Below, in pieces: positions 7,883 through 16,892 of a stretch of 64,000 nucleotides of DNA. Under the pieces are notes generated by a model. That model was not told the origin of the DNA. It did no database searches and worked only from the letters and a program-made list of their open reading frames with translations. Every line of letters begins with the position of its first letter. Position 1 is the stretch's first letter. This stretch comes from Variovorax sp. SG517 (GTDB lineage: Bacteria > Pseudomonadota > Gammaproteobacteria > Burkholderiales > Burkholderiaceae_C). The stretch spans positions 62,001-126,000 of the forward strand of contig NZ_JABMJG010000009.1 of the NCBI RefSeq assembly GCF_013376045.1, given 5' to 3'. The translations under genes and the position numbers were made by a program.

Positions 7883-8812
7883 TCATGACTTCACCTCTTC
7901 GAACGTGAACGCGGTTGCGAGCTTGATGAGCGCGAACTCCAGCACCAGGCCGACGATGCCGATCACGAAGATCGCGATGATGATGTTGGCTACGTTGAGG
8001 TTGTTCCACTCGTCCCACACCCAGAAGCCGATGCCGACGCCACCGGTAAGCATTTCGGCGGCCACGATCACCAGCCAGGCGGTGCCTACGGCCAGCCGCA
8101 CGCCGGTCAGCATGTAGGGCAGCACGGCGGGAAAGAGGATCTTGGTGAGGATCTTCCACTCGCTCAGGTTCAGCACCTTGGCCACGTTCATGTAGTCGGC
8201 GGGCACGCGCTGCACGCCCACGGCGGTGTTGATGATCATCGGCCAGATCGAGCAGATGAAGATGGTCCAGATGGCCGCCGGGTTGGCGCCCTTGAACACC
8301 AGCAGGCCGATGGGCAGCCAGGCGAGCGGCGACACGGGGCGCAGCAGACTGATCAGCGGGTTGAACATGCGCGAGAGGAACTCGAAGCGCCCGATGGCGA
8401 AGCCGGCCGGAATGCCGACCAGCGCGGCGAGGCCGAAGCCCAATGCCACGCGCTGCAGCGAGGAGAGCACGTTCCAGCCCACGCCCTGGTCGTTGGGGCC
8501 CTTGCTGTAGAACGGGTCGCTGAACACCGTCACCGCCTGCTGCCAGGTGGCAGCGGGCGTGGGGAAGCCGGTGGTGCTCTTCATGGCCACCACCTCCCAG
8601 ATCAGCAGCAGCAGTCCGAAGCCCGCCAGCGGCGGAAGCACGCGCATCCAGAAGGCGCGCAGGTCGAGCGGCGCGCGGGTGCGCGGCTCGGGTGCGGGGG
8701 CCGGCACCGGCTGCGGAGCCGCCACCTTGGAGGCGGCCGGCTTGGGCGGGGCGGAGGGCGCCGACTGGGCGGCGGCCACATCGAGCGGCGAGTGGAAGAC
8801 TGCGCTGACCAT
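7883..8812 (-). CDS. nrtB: Nitrate ABC transporter permease
   Basis: 309 aa inner-membrane permease of the NrtB/SsuC type. An Ala/Pro-rich cytoplasmic N-terminus of about 60 residues precedes about six hydrophobic helices. The EAA-like loop that contacts the ATPase lies near LNLSEWKILTKILFPAVLPY. The start at 8812 is preferred because GGGAG sits 6 bases upstream. A start at 8830 would overlap the nrtA stop and lacks such a site. It follows nrtA by 10 bases. Confidence 0.93.
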   Translation of the reverse strand: MVSAVFHSPLDVAAAQSAPSAPPKPAASKVAAPQPVPAPAPEPRTRAPLDLRAFWMRVLPPLAGFGLLLLIWEVVAMKSTTGFPTPAATWQQAVTVFSDPFYSKGPNDQGVGWNVLSSLQRVALGFGLAALVGIPAGFAIGRFEFLSRMFNPLISLLRPVSPLAWLPIGLLVFKGANPAAIWTIFICSIWPMIINTAVGVQRVPADYMNVAKVLNLSEWKILTKILFPAVLPYMLTGVRLAVGTAWLVIVAAEMLTGGVGIGFWVWDEWNNLNVANIIIAIFVIGIVGLVLEFALIKLATAFTFEEVKS

Positions 8813-8822
8813 GGTGTTCTCC

Positions 8823-10067
8823 CTATGCATGGAGCTTGAAGGAATCGGCGTACTTCTTCGGGTCCTTGCCGTCCCAGACGGAGCCGTCGAAGAGCTTGCT
8901 GGTGCGCATCGTTTCCTTGGGCACCGGCGTCTGCGTGGCGGCGGCGGCCTGCTTGTAGATGTCGATGCGGTTGATCTCGGTGGCCACCTTCAGGTAGTCG
9001 GGGTGCTCCTTCAGCAGGCCCCAGCGCTTGTGCTGCGTGAGGAACCACATGCCGTCCGACAGGTACGGGAAGGTCACGGCGCCGCCGTTGTAGAACTTCA
9101 TGTGGTTGGGGTCGTCCCAGCTCTTGCCCAGGCCGTTGGTGTAGCGGCCCAGGATGCGCTGGTTGATGGCGTCCACGCTGGTGTTGACGTAGCTCTTGTC
9201 GGCGATGGTCTCGGCCATCTTGTTCTTGTTCTGCAGGCCGGTGTCGATCCACTTGCCGGCCTCCAGGATGGCGGCCGTCACGGCGCGCGCGGTGTTGGGG
9301 TACTTCTTCGCGAACTCGGCGGTGGTGCCCAGCACCTTCTCGGGGTGGTCCTTCCAGATGTCCTGCGTGGTGATGGCGGTGATGCCGATGCCGTCCATGA
9401 TCGCGCGCTGGCCCCAGGGCTCGCCCACGCAGTAGCCGTCCATGTTGCCCACGCGCATGTTGGCGACCATCTGCGGAGGCGGCACGGTGATGTTCTTCAC
9501 GTCCTTGAACGGGTCGATGCCGGCCGATGCGAGCCAGTAGTACAGCCACATGGCGTGCGTGCCGGTGGGGAAGGTCTGCGCGAAGGTGTATTCGCGCTTC
9601 TCGCTCGCGATGAGCTTGGCGAGCGATGCGGCGTCCACCGCGCCCTTGTCGGCCAGCTTCTTCGACAGCGTGATGGCCTGGCCGTTGTTGTTGAGCGTCA
9701 TGAGCACGGCCATGTCCTTCTTCGGGCCGCTCAGGCCCAGGTGCATGCCGTAGACCAGGCCGTAAAGCACGTGGGCGAAGTCGAGCTCGCCGTTGGCCAG
9801 CTTGTCGCGCACGCCGGCCCAGCTGGCTTCCTTGCTGGGCACGATCTTCACGCCGTACTTCTTGTCGATGCCCAGCACCGAGGCCATCACCACGCTGGCG
9901 CAGTCGGTCAGCGGGATGAAGCCGATCTTCACTTCTTCCTTCTCGGGCTTGTCGGAGCCCTGGGCCCAGACGGCCGCGCGCAGCGCAGGGTCGATGCCCA
10001 CGGCGCCGATGGCGGCGGCTTGCAGGACGCGGCGTCGGCTGAGACGGGTTTTGAGCAGGTCGGTCAT
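8823..10067 (-). CDS. nrtA: Nitrate-binding periplasmic protein (NrtA/CmpA family)
   Basis: 414 aa. The N-terminus has a Tat-type signal (LSRRRVLQAAAIGAVG) ending near AVWAQ. The mature part is the NrtA/NasF fold: KIGFIPLTDCASVV at the ligand pocket, a GYCVGEPWG segment, and MKFYNGGAVTFPYLSDGMWF near the C-terminus. It should bind nitrate in the periplasm and deliver it to NrtB. The start at 10067 has GGAG 9 bases upstream. The first gene of the operon, it is preceded by a leader with sigma-54 promoter, hexaloop hairpin and terminator. Confidence 0.94.
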   Translation of the reverse strand: MTDLLKTRLSRRRVLQAAAIGAVGIDPALRAAVWAQGSDKPEKEEVKIGFIPLTDCASVVMASVLGIDKKYGVKIVPSKEASWAGVRDKLANGELDFAHVLYGLVYGMHLGLSGPKKDMAVLMTLNNNGQAITLSKKLADKGAVDAASLAKLIASEKREYTFAQTFPTGTHAMWLYYWLASAGIDPFKDVKNITVPPPQMVANMRVGNMDGYCVGEPWGQRAIMDGIGITAITTQDIWKDHPEKVLGTTAEFAKKYPNTARAVTAAILEAGKWIDTGLQNKNKMAETIADKSYVNTSVDAINQRILGRYTNGLGKSWDDPNHMKFYNGGAVTFPYLSDGMWFLTQHKRWGLLKEHPDYLKVATEINRIDIYKQAAAATQTPVPKETMRTSKLFDGSVWDGKDPKKYADSFKLHA

Positions 10068-10115
10068 GTGGCGGGGCTCCGGTTGAAGACGAACAAACAA
10101 GAAAGACAAAAACGA

Positions 10116-10178
10116 AAAGGCGTCCGCACCGCGCAGGGGCTGCTCGAAAACGAGCCCTTGCGGGATGGGGACGCCTTT
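10116..10178 (-). terminator. Leader terminator upstream of nrtA
   Basis: Minus strand: perfect outer stem AAAGGCGTCC / GGACGCCTTT, with an inner GGGCTCG/CGAGCAGCCCC hairpin. The T-rich tract TTTTCGTTTTTGTC follows. It lies between promoter and nrtA and so would stop transcription unless antiterminated, as described for the Klebsiella nasF leader. Confidence 0.8.
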
Positions 10179-10193
10179 GTCCGGTCGGTAGGA

Positions 10194-10213
10194 AGCACCC
10201 GCCGTTGGATGCC
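10194..10213 (-). promoter_or_regulatory. ANTAR-type hexaloop hairpin in nrtA leader
   Basis: Minus strand: stem GGCATCC / GGGTGCT (two G-U pairs) closing the hexaloop AACGGC, with A1 and G4 as in ANTAR-protein targets. It lies 16 bases upstream of the terminator. The nasA leader has an almost identical loop (AACGAA). Confidence 0.7.
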
Positions 10214-10223
10214 GCCTGCCTGA

Positions 10224-10240
10224 AGGTCCATCGAGGACCT
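10224..10240 (-). promoter_or_regulatory. First leader hairpin of nrtA transcript
   Basis: Minus strand: 6-bp perfect stem AGGTCC / GGACCT with loop TCGAT, about 5 bases after the predicted start. It sits where hairpin P1 of a two-hairpin ANTAR target should be, but its loop is five bases and lacks the A1/G4 pattern. Confidence 0.55.
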
Positions 10241-10254
10241 ATGAACTTATTGCT

Positions 10255-10270
10255 TGCAAGCGGTGTGCCA
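10255..10270 (-). promoter_or_regulatory. Sigma-54 promoter of nrtA operon
   Basis: Minus strand TGGCACACCGCTTGCA is an exact match to TGGCAC-N5-TTGCA (-24/-12). The predicted start is near 10245. About 145 bases upstream, at 10389-10397, is TGCACCAAA, one half of an NtrC-type site; the other half is not clear. The rest of the gap to nasR (10271-10420) shows nothing else recognisable. Confidence 0.88.
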
Positions 10271-10420
10271 GCTTCGAGATTTGCCGGCTGCTATCAAGAA
10301 AGTAGCTGGATGTCGCACGAAGCCGCAGCGCGCAGCGGGGGAGGGGCAGGCCGGGCGGCAAAGGGTGGGTGGCACGGTTGTTGTGCGGTGCACCAAATTC
10401 GAACGCCCGGGCCGCTCGCT

Positions 10421-11686
10421 TCAGCGCGGCGGTGCGCGGTCGAGCATGGGCAGGTAGTCGGCCATCGCGAGCATCGACTCGGCCACGTCGACCAGCCTGC
10501 GCTTCTGGTTCATGGCGGTCTGGCGCAGCATCTTGTGGGCGTCTTCCTCGCTGAGGCGGCGGTGCGCCATCAGCAGGCCCTTGGCGCGCTCGACGATCTT
10601 GCGTTCGTTGAGCGAGGCGCGCACGGTCTCGAGTTCATCGCTCATGGCCTGCAGCCGGCGCGACTGCTCCTGGACCATGTCGAGCACCGAGCGCTCCAGG
10701 TGGCGGCCCAGCTGGGCCGGTGCTGCCGCCTGGGCATCGGCGTCGTCGAAGAAGAGCGCGCCGGCCTGCGGCGCCAGAGAGTCGAGCAGCTGGCGGTATT
10801 CGCGAAGCTCGCTGCGGGCCTGCGCGGTCTTGTGCTCGCACAGCGCGCGCAGGTCGCCGGCCAGACGCTCCTCTACGGTCTTCATGGCGTCGATGCGGCG
10901 GGTGCAGCAGTCGAACCAGGCCTGGCTCAACGGCACGTCGGCCGGCCCGGACGCCGCGCCGCGCCGGCGGATGCGTTCGAGATCGGCCACTTCGGCGTCG
11001 GGCTGGATGTCGTGCCAGAGCGCGAGCACCTCTTCGCCCGAGAAGTCGGTGAAGACCTGGAAGCAGCGCTCCTGCGATTCGATCAGGTGAAGCCACTGCA
11101 GGCGCTGCGCCTCGTCGCTGCGGCCCAGCGCGAGCGCGGCGGAGCCGAATGCGCGCTCCTGGCCGGCGAATTCCTTGCCCTGCATGAAGTTGAACATCGC
11201 GACCAGCAGGCGAGAGATCTCGGGGTCGGTGGCGCCGTCGGCGGCCTCGAACACCACCGAGAGCAGGCCCGCGACCAGCTTGGCGAAAGCGGCGGTGGAT
11301 TGCGCCGGCTTGAGCTCGAGCGCGTCGATGCGGCGGCGCAGGGCGGGCAGGGCGTCCAGGCCCGGCAGCACCCAGGCGATGCGGCTGAACAGGCGCGCGT
11401 TGTTGCCGGCGTCGGAGCCGCGGTGGTAGTTGTCGGCCTCGAGCTGGTCGAAACAGGTGCGGACCTCCTGCTCGAGCGCGACGCATTCGGCGATCTGCGG
11501 GCCGCGCTGCTCGGCGAAGCGGCCGCCGCGCGAGGTGAGGAACATGTTCGACATGCCCCGCTCGCGCTGCAGCGCGTGCACCAGCCGGCCGATCAGGCCC
11601 ACCAGCTCGCTGGTGCGGGCGAGCCGGTCCAGTTCGTCGATTTCGCAGCGGCGGGCGGCGATGAGGAAGCTCAATCCGGATTTCAT
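10421..11686 (-). CDS. nasR: NasR-like nitrate-sensing antiterminator (NIT domain + ANTAR)
   Basis: 421 aa. The N-terminal helical NIT domain has the two nitrate-sensing segments expected of Nas[13 protein letters not shown] near residue 38 and [15 protein letters not shown] near the middle. The C-terminal ANTAR domain ([20 protein letters not shown]) binds paired hairpins in nascent RNA. In Klebsiella, NasR binds nitrate and antiterminates the nas operon leader. Here the gene sits directly upstream of the nrtA leader in the same orientation, as in Klebsiella. The start at 11686 ([13 protein letters not shown]) is the first sensible Met; no strong Shine-Dalgarno is seen, so the N-terminus is uncertain. 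Confidence 0.88.
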   Translation of the reverse strand: MKSGLSFLIAARRCEIDELDRLARTSELVGLIGRLVHALQRERGMSNMFLTSRGGRFAEQRGPQIAECVALEQEVRTCFDQLEADNYHRGSDAGNNARLFSRIAWVLPGLDALPALRRRIDALELKPAQSTAAFAKLVAGLLSVVFEAADGATDPEISRLLVAMFNFMQGKEFAGQERAFGSAALALGRSDEAQRLQWLHLIESQERCFQVFTDFSGEEVLALWHDIQPDAEVADLERIRRRGAASGPADVPLSQAWFDCCTRRIDAMKTVEERLAGDLRALCEHKTAQARSELREYRQLLDSLAPQAGALFFDDADAQAAAPAQLGRHLERSVLDMVQEQSRRLQAMSDELETVRASLNERKIVERAKGLLMAHRRLSEEDAHKMLRQTAMNQKRRLVDVAESMLAMADYLPMLDRAPPR

Positions 11687-11780
11687 GGTGGGGCGCGTGG
11701 CTCTGGCTGCGTCACTGCAACATCCGTGCCGTTTGCCCCCTTGCGGGCGTCGGCGGAGGGCGGCGCCTACACTCGGCGCC

Positions 11781-12842
11781 ATGCTCTTGTTGGGAATCGA
11801 ATCATCCTGCGACGAGACCGGCGTGGCGCTGGTCGAGTCGCACGGCAACGCGCTGCCGGTGCTGCGTTCGCACGCGCTGCACAGCCAGATCGCCATGCAC
11901 CAGGCCTACGGCGGCGTGGTGCCCGAACTGGCCAGCCGCGACCACATCCGCCGCGTGCTTCCGCTGACCGAGACGGTCATGGCCGAGGCCGGCCGCTCGC
12001 TCGGCGAGATCGACGTGGTGGCCTACACGCGCGGGCCGGGGCTCGCGGGCGCGCTGCTGGTGGGCGCCGGCGTGGCCTGTGCGCTGGGCGTGGCGCTGGG
12101 CAAGCCGGTGCTGGGGGTGCATCACCTCGAAGGGCACCTGCTGTCGCCGTTCCTGAGCGCCGACCCGCCGGAGTTTCCGTTCGTCGCGCTGCTGGTGTCG
12201 GGTGGGCATACCCAGCTGATGCGGGTGGATGGCGTGGGGCGCTACGAGCTGCTCGGTGAAACCATCGACGACGCGGCCGGCGAGGCCTTCGACAAGAGCG
12301 CCAAGCTGATGGGCCTGCCGTATCCCGGCGGGCCGTGGCTCGCGAAGCTGGCAGAGGGCGGCGATGCCGCGGCCTTCAAGCTGCCGCGCCCGCTGCTGCA
12401 CAGCGGCGATCTCGACTTCTCCTTCGCCGGACTGAAGACCGCAGTGCTCACGCAGGCAAAGAAGCTGGGCGACGAGCTCGAAGCCCGCAAGGCCGACCTG
12501 GCGGCGTCCACGCAGGCGGCCATCGTCGAGGTGCTGCTGAAGAAATCTCTGACTGCGCTGGACCAGACCGGCCTCAAGCGGCTGGTGGTGGCTGGAGGCG
12601 TGGGGGCCAACAGGAGCCTGCGCGAGCAGCTGGATGCGGCATGCGCCAGGCGCAAGGTGCGGGTGCACTACCCCGAGCTGCACCTGTGCACCGACAACGG
12701 CGCCATGATCGCCATGGCTGCCGCGATGCGGCTGCAGTCGGGGCTGTCGCAGGCGAGCGAGCGCTATGCCTTCGACGTCAGGCCGCGATGGCCCATGGCT
12801 GCGCTGTCCGTGCCTGAATCGGCGCTACCTGAGACTGCGTAA
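11781..12842 (+). CDS. tsaD: tRNA N6-adenosine threonylcarbamoyltransferase
   Basis: 353 aa, usual size. With TsaB and TsaE it transfers the threonylcarbamoyl group to A37 of ANN-decoding tRNAs. Visible signatures are [14 protein letters not shown], the metal-binding [11 protein letters not shown] (HxxxH), [23 protein letters not shown] and [12 protein letters not shown]. Its last 65 bases overlap the end of the convergent hydrolase gene. Confidence 0.97.
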   Translation: MLLLGIESSCDETGVALVESHGNALPVLRSHALHSQIAMHQAYGGVVPELASRDHIRRVLPLTETVMAEAGRSLGEIDVVAYTRGPGLAGALLVGAGVACALGVALGKPVLGVHHLEGHLLSPFLSADPPEFPFVALLVSGGHTQLMRVDGVGRYELLGETIDDAAGEAFDKSAKLMGLPYPGGPWLAKLAEGGDAAAFKLPRPLLHSGDLDFSFAGLKTAVLTQAKKLGDELEARKADLAASTQAAIVEVLLKKSLTALDQTGLKRLVVAGGVGANRSLREQLDAACARRKVRVHYPELHLCTDNGAMIAMAAAMRLQSGLSQASERYAFDVRPRWPMAALSVPESALPETA

Positions 12843-13536
12843 TCGTTTGCCTCGACTGCCTGCCGGCGGCCGGCAGCGGCAGCACATCCAGCACGTTGCG
12901 CCATAGCTGGCGCCATTGCGGCCAGTCGTGGCCGCCCTCGGTCGTGAAGACGCGCCCCGGCGGCAGGGCGTCGGCCAGCAGCTTGTGGTTGCTGGCAAAG
13001 CGGTCTTCCAGGCCGAACCCGAGGTACAGCGGCGGCAGGTTCTTCGACGGCTTGGCTTCCAGGTACTGCTGGAAGAAGGGCCAGAGCTTGCGGTCGGGCT
13101 CCTCGTCGGGCTGCGGTCCGGTGGGTGCCTGCCAGGCGCGCAGGCCGCCGGCCTTCTTGATCTCCGCGCCGAGCACCCGGCGACCCAGGTAGGGCGCGAG
13201 CGCCACGATGCCGTCCACCGAGCCCGGCCGCGCCAGTTCGTGGATCAGCGCGCCGAAGCCGCCGATGGAAATGCCCACGAGCCAGATCGACTTGTAGCCC
13301 TTGGCGCGCTGCGGCTCGATGACCTCGGTGTGCAGGCGGTCGCTCAGCGTCTGCTCGTAGTAGTAGGAAACATCCGCGTCGACCAGCAGCGCGTCGGCCG
13401 CCAGATGACGCTCGCGCACGGCGTCGATGAAACCTTCGCGCTCGAACTCGTCGGGCTTCAGGTAGGCCCCGGGCAGGAACACCAGGAGCGTGTCGGATTG
13501 TTCGTTGGGGTTGGCGGGCTGAAGGTGCGTTTTCAT
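12778..13536 (-). CDS. Alpha/beta-hydrolase family protein
   Basis: 252 aa, no signal peptide. The nucleophile elbow is GISIGGFGA (GxSxGG), an acidic residue lies in GFGLEDRF, and the catalytic His is likely in [10 protein letters not shown]; together these support a serine hydrolase. The substrate is unknown. AAGG lies 5 bases before the ATG at 13536. The C-terminal tail ([14 protein letters not shown] onward) is Gln/Ala-rich and lies partly antisense to the tsaD 3' end. It is probably a single-gene unit. Confidence 0.85.
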   Translation of the reverse strand: MKTHLQPANPNEQSDTLLVFLPGAYLKPDEFEREGFIDAVRERHLAADALLVDADVSYYYEQTLSDRLHTEVIEPQRAKGYKSIWLVGISIGGFGALIHELARPGSVDGIVALAPYLGRRVLGAEIKKAGGLRAWQAPTGPQPDEEPDRKLWPFFQQYLEAKPSKNLPPLYLGFGLEDRFASNHKLLADALPPGRVFTTEGGHDWPQWRQLWRNVLDVLPLPAAGRQSRQTITQSQVAPIQARTAQPWAIAA

Positions 13537-13618
13537 GGTGCCTTTTGGGGGCACCCGAACCGCACCGTAGCCGTTCGGTGCGTTTACAAGACGCCCACGA
13601 AGAAGAAAGTTCTAAGAA

Positions 13619-13639
13619 AACGTCACATCATGTGACGTT
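13619..13639. promoter_or_regulatory. 21-bp perfect palindrome
   Basis: AACGTCACAT and its exact complement flank a single central C. It lies 83 bases upstream of the hydrolase start and 86 bases downstream of hsp20. It could be an operator for the hydrolase promoter. Because TTTTC follows on the minus strand, it could instead be the hsp20 terminator. Confidence 0.55.
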
Positions 13640-13724
13640 ATCCAGCGCTATTGTGAATAAGGTGCTCGTTTAAAGTCAAAAACCGAGCCTTACTAACATT
13701 TTCCTCTTGTGGGCATAGGCCGAA

Positions 13725-14096
13725 TTAGTTGATTTGCAACTGCGTGGCCTGGCTCACCGGCACCAGCTTGCCGAGCTTCAGCGTGAGCACGCCGTTCTCG
13801 AGCTTCGCTTCGCTGGCGGCCACGTCGATGTCCTGCGGCAGTTCGTAGGCGGCCTTGAACAGGCGCTTGGCTTCGGCCTTGCTCTCGATGCGCAGGACGG
13901 CGCCTTCGATGCTGATCGAGAGGTCTTCACGCGCGAAGCCCGGCACGTCGAGCGAGAGGGTCCAGCTCTTGTCGTCCTGCTCCACCAGGGGCGAGCGGCG
14001 GGCGCCTGCGAAGGCTTCGTTCACGAAGCGTTCGAACGAGCGGTCATACGCACGGGGAGCGAAGCGGGCGGTGCGAAGGGTGGGGGCGAAAAACAT
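13725..14096 (-). CDS. Hsp20/alpha-crystallin family small heat-shock protein
   Basis: 123 aa. The alpha-crystallin domain runs from about residue 38 (DDKSWTLSLDVPGFAREDLSI) to KLENGVLTLKLGK, which holds the conserved GVLxLxL. It should be an ATP-independent holdase in the cytoplasm. The start at 14096 (MFFAPTLRTAR) has AGGAG 9 bases upstream. The short length means little C-terminal extension; an IxI tail motif is not evident. It diverges from the binding-protein gene at 14221. Confidence 0.93.
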   Translation of the reverse strand: MFFAPTLRTARFAPRAYDRSFERFVNEAFAGARRSPLVEQDDKSWTLSLDVPGFAREDLSISIEGAVLRIESKAEAKRLFKAAYELPQDIDVAASEAKLENGVLTLKLGKLVPVSQATQLQIN

Positions 14097-14189
14097 GATG
14101 AAGAACTCCTGAATCAACACAATGGGGACAAGGAATGTGTGTCCCTTACACTGCGCGGCCGTTCAATCGTGAGTGCCGCTTGAGACCTC

Positions 14190-14217
14190 ATCTAGGCGCA
14201 GCGGCACGCGTTTCAAG
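14190..14217 (-). promoter_or_regulatory. Candidate heat-shock (sigma-32) promoter of hsp20
   Basis: Minus strand CTTGAAA is an exact -35-like element. After 14 bases comes CCTAGAT, a partial match to CCCCATnT. A second -10-like CCCCATT lies closer to the gene but has no good -35. The assignment is tentative. Confidence 0.4.
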
Positions 14218-14220
14218 ACA

Positions 14221-15522
14221 ATGAATCCCCCCTTTAATTTGCGTCGCGAGACCTTGAAATTCGCGGCGCTGGCGCTATGCGCGAGGCCCTTCGCGGCGCT
14301 TGCGCAGGCGCCGTCCGCAGCGCCTCCCGCGCCCATCCGGCTGGCTCTCATCGAAAGCATGAGCGGACCCTTCGCCAACACCGGGGAAGCCGTGTTCCGC
14401 AACCTGCTGTGGGCCGTGGAGCGCGTGAATGCGCGAGGCGGGGTCAAGCTGGCGGGTGTTCCCGGAGGTGCACGGCCGCTGCAGCTCGACCGCTACGACA
14501 GCAAGGGGCAGAACGAGGAAGCGCTCTCCGCGCTGCGCGCCGCGCTGGACGACGGCGCGCGCATCGTGCTGCAGGGCAATTCGTCGGCCACGGCAGCGGC
14601 GCTGGTCGATGCTATCGACAAGAACAACGAGCGCGATCCTTCGCGGCGCGCGATCTTCCTGAACTACGCGGCGGTCGATCCGTCGCTCACGAACGAGCGC
14701 TGCAGCTTCTGGCACTTCCGCTTCGACGCGCACGCCGACATGCGCATGGCCGCGCTGATGGACGTGGTGAAGGACGACGCGGCGCTCAAGCGCGTCTACC
14801 TGATCGGACAGGACTACAGCTTCGGCCAGGCCGTGCTGCGCGAGGCACGCCGGCAGCTCGGCGCGCAGCGGTCCGACGTGGAGATCGTCGGCGACGAACT
14901 GCACCCCATGGGCAAGGTGAAGGATTTCGCGCCCTACGCCACGAAGATCATCGCCAGCGGCGCGCAGGCGGTGGTCACGGGCAACTGGGGCAACGATCTC
15001 ACGCTGCTGGTGAAGGCCGCGCGCGAGGCGGGCTTCAACGGCAGCTTCTACACCTTCTACGGCAATGCGCTGGGCGCGCCGGCCGCGATCGGCGACGCGG
15101 GCATCGGGCGCGTGGTGGCCGTGGCCGACTGGCTGCCCAACGTGCAGACGGCGCAGTCCGAGGCTTTCTACCGAGCCTTCCGGGCGCGCTTTCCGAAGCC
15201 TTCCGACGACTACGTGCACATGCGGCTGCAGCTCATGGTCGAGGCGCTGGTGCAGGCTGTCGAACGCGCGGGCAGCGTCGATGCGGTACCGGTGGCGCGC
15301 GCACTGGAGCAGGCCGACGTGAGCCTGTACGGCCAGCGCGGACGCATGCGCGCAGCGGACCATCAGTTCCAGCAGCAGCTGGTGGTGGGCGTGATGGACA
15401 GGCAGGGCAGGCCCGGCGTGCAGTTCGACGTGGAAGGCTCGGGCTACGGCTTCCGCGTGGTCAAGACGATTGCCCCCGAGCGCGCCGAACTGCCGACCTC
15501 GTGCAAGATGAAGAGACCTTGA
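14221..15522 (+). CDS. Periplasmic binding protein of branched-chain amino acid type (LivK-like), orphan
   Basis: 433 aa. The N-terminal Tat-like signal is LRRETLKFAALALC, with cleavage near ALAQ. The mature part is a type-1 periplasmic binding fold: IRLALIESMSGPFANTGEA at the start, VYLIGQDYSFGQAV in the hinge region and a PKPSDDYVHMRL segment. No permease or ATPase gene is adjacent, so it would rely on a transporter elsewhere. An aminotransferase gene follows after 30 bases, which hints at an amino acid-like ligand (inference). Confidence 0.85.
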   Translation: MNPPFNLRRETLKFAALALCARPFAALAQAPSAAPPAPIRLALIESMSGPFANTGEAVFRNLLWAVERVNARGGVKLAGVPGGARPLQLDRYDSKGQNEEALSALRAALDDGARIVLQGNSSATAAALVDAIDKNNERDPSRRAIFLNYAAVDPSLTNERCSFWHFRFDAHADMRMAALMDVVKDDAALKRVYLIGQDYSFGQAVLREARRQLGAQRSDVEIVGDELHPMGKVKDFAPYATKIIASGAQAVVTGNWGNDLTLLVKAAREAGFNGSFYTFYGNALGAPAAIGDAGIGRVVAVADWLPNVQTAQSEAFYRAFRARFPKPSDDYVHMRLQLMVEALVQAVERAGSVDAVPVARALEQADVSLYGQRGRMRAADHQFQQQLVVGVMDRQGRPGVQFDVEGSGYGFRVVKTIAPERAELPTSCKMKRP

Positions 15523-15552
15523 ATCCGATGACGAACAACAGGAACTGCCGAC

Positions 15553-16713
15553 ATGCGTGAAGCCATCCACAACCTCGAAGCATCGAAGATCCGCGAAGTC
15601 GCCAACGCCGGCATGGGGCGCGACGACGTGCTGGCCTTCTGGTTCGGCGAGAGCGACGAAGTCACCCCCGAGGTGGTCCGCCAGGCGGCCATCGAATCGC
15701 TGCAGCGCGGCGAGACCTTCTATGCCCACAACCTCGGCCTGCCCGAGCTGCGCGAGGCCATCGCGCGCTACACCAGCGCGCTGCATCCGGCAGTCGATGC
15801 ATCGCGCATCGCCGTCACCTCGGGCGGTGTGAGCGCGCTGATGCTGGCGGTGCAGGCGCTGGTCGATGCGGGCGACGAGGTGGTCGCGGTCACGCCGGTG
15901 TGGCCGAACCTGACGGCGCAGCCCGCGATCATGGGTGCGCAGGTGCGCACGCTGCCGCTGGTGCCGGTGAACGGGCAATGGACGCTCGACCTGCCGGCGC
16001 TGCGCGCGGCGGTCACGTCGAAGACGAAGCTGCTGATCGTCAACGCGCCGAACAATCCAACGGGCTGGACCATGAGCCGCGACGAGCAGCAGGCCGTGCT
16101 CGACCACTGCCGCCAGACCGGCACCTGGATCCTGGCCGACGAGGTGTACGAGCGGCTCTACTTCGAGCCCACGCCCAACGCCTGCGCGCCGAGCTTCCTC
16201 GACATCTCGAAGCCGGACGACCGGCTCGTGGTCACGCACAGCTTCTCCAAGAGCTTCCTCATGACCGGCTGGCGCCTGGGATGGCTGGTGCTGCCGCCGT
16301 CGATGGTGGAGGGCATCGGCAAGCTGATCGAGTTCAACACTTCCTGCGCCAGCGTGTTCACGCAACGCGCCGCCATCGCCGCCATCGAGCACACGGCCGA
16401 GATCACGCCGCGCGTGGTGGCGCACCTGAAGCAGTGCCGCGATACGCTGGTGCCGCTGCTGGCCGCGCTGCCGGGCGTGCAGGTGGCGCCGGCCAAGGGC
16501 GGCATGTACGCCTTCTTCCGTCTCGAAGGTTTCGGCGATTCGCTCGAAGTGGCCAAGCGGCTGGTGGCGGAGGCTGGCCTGGGGCTCGCGCCGGGCAATG
16601 CCTTCGCGCCCGAGGCGCAGGGCTGGCTGCGCTGGTGCTTCGCCTCGAAGGATCCGCAGCGGCTGGTGAAGGGCGTGGAGCGGCTGCGCGACTGGCTGGC
16701 GCGGCAGAAGTAG
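15553..16713 (+). CDS. PLP-dependent aminotransferase, class I/II
   Basis: 386 aa, fold-type I. Visible are the substrate/PLP segment [15 protein letters not shown], the Asn/Pro motif NAPNNPTGW, the PLP-binding DEVYERLYF, and the Schiff-base lysine in [23 protein letters not shown] near the C-terminus holds the carboxylate-binding Arg. The specificity (aspartate, aromatic or another amino acid) cannot be told from sequence. It lies 30 bases after the binding-protein gene and is likely cotranscribed. Confidence 0.93.
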   Translation: MREAIHNLEASKIREVANAGMGRDDVLAFWFGESDEVTPEVVRQAAIESLQRGETFYAHNLGLPELREAIARYTSALHPAVDASRIAVTSGGVSALMLAVQALVDAGDEVVAVTPVWPNLTAQPAIMGAQVRTLPLVPVNGQWTLDLPALRAAVTSKTKLLIVNAPNNPTGWTMSRDEQQAVLDHCRQTGTWILADEVYERLYFEPTPNACAPSFLDISKPDDRLVVTHSFSKSFLMTGWRLGWLVLPPSMVEGIGKLIEFNTSCASVFTQRAAIAAIEHTAEITPRVVAHLKQCRDTLVPLLAALPGVQVAPAKGGMYAFFRLEGFGDSLEVAKRLVAEAGLGLAPGNAFAPEAQGWLRWCFASKDPQRLVKGVERLRDWLARQK

Positions 16714-16778
16714 AAACAGGCAGGGCAGGGCGGCAGCTCGACAGGAGCCTCCGGGGGCGCGCGCGAAGGGGCAAAAAA

Positions 16779-16805
16779 GCCCCGACGGGACGGTCGGGCT
16801 ATAAT
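16779..16805 (+). promoter_or_regulatory. rpsO promoter with overlapping hairpin
   Basis: TATAAT at 16800-16805 is a consensus -10 box. It directly follows the inverted repeat AGCCCCGAC..GTCGGGCT; a -35 box is not clear. On the minus strand the same hairpin is followed by TTTTTT, so it may also act as a terminator for antisense transcription. Confidence 0.6.
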
Positions 16806-16834
16806 CCCAAGGCTTTGCATGCCGCAAGGCGCAC

Positions 16835-16859
16835 GGCGAGGGCAGTTCCAGCCCTTGCC
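16835..16859 (+). promoter_or_regulatory. Hairpin in rpsO leader
   Basis: 9-bp stem GGCGAGGGC / GCCCTTGCC (one G-U) with loop AGTTCCA, ending 33 bases before the rpsO start. S15 is known to autoregulate through its own leader in several bacteria, by differing structures. This is a candidate S15 site, not shown. Confidence 0.45.
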
Positions 16860-16892
16860 GCAAGTCAAACACCCAGGAACAAGGAAATCAAC

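Noticed and set aside
13619-13639. CRP/FNR-type binding site
   Set aside because: The half-sites TCACAT/ATGTGA are everted relative to TGTGA-N6-TCACA and the spacing is wrong.
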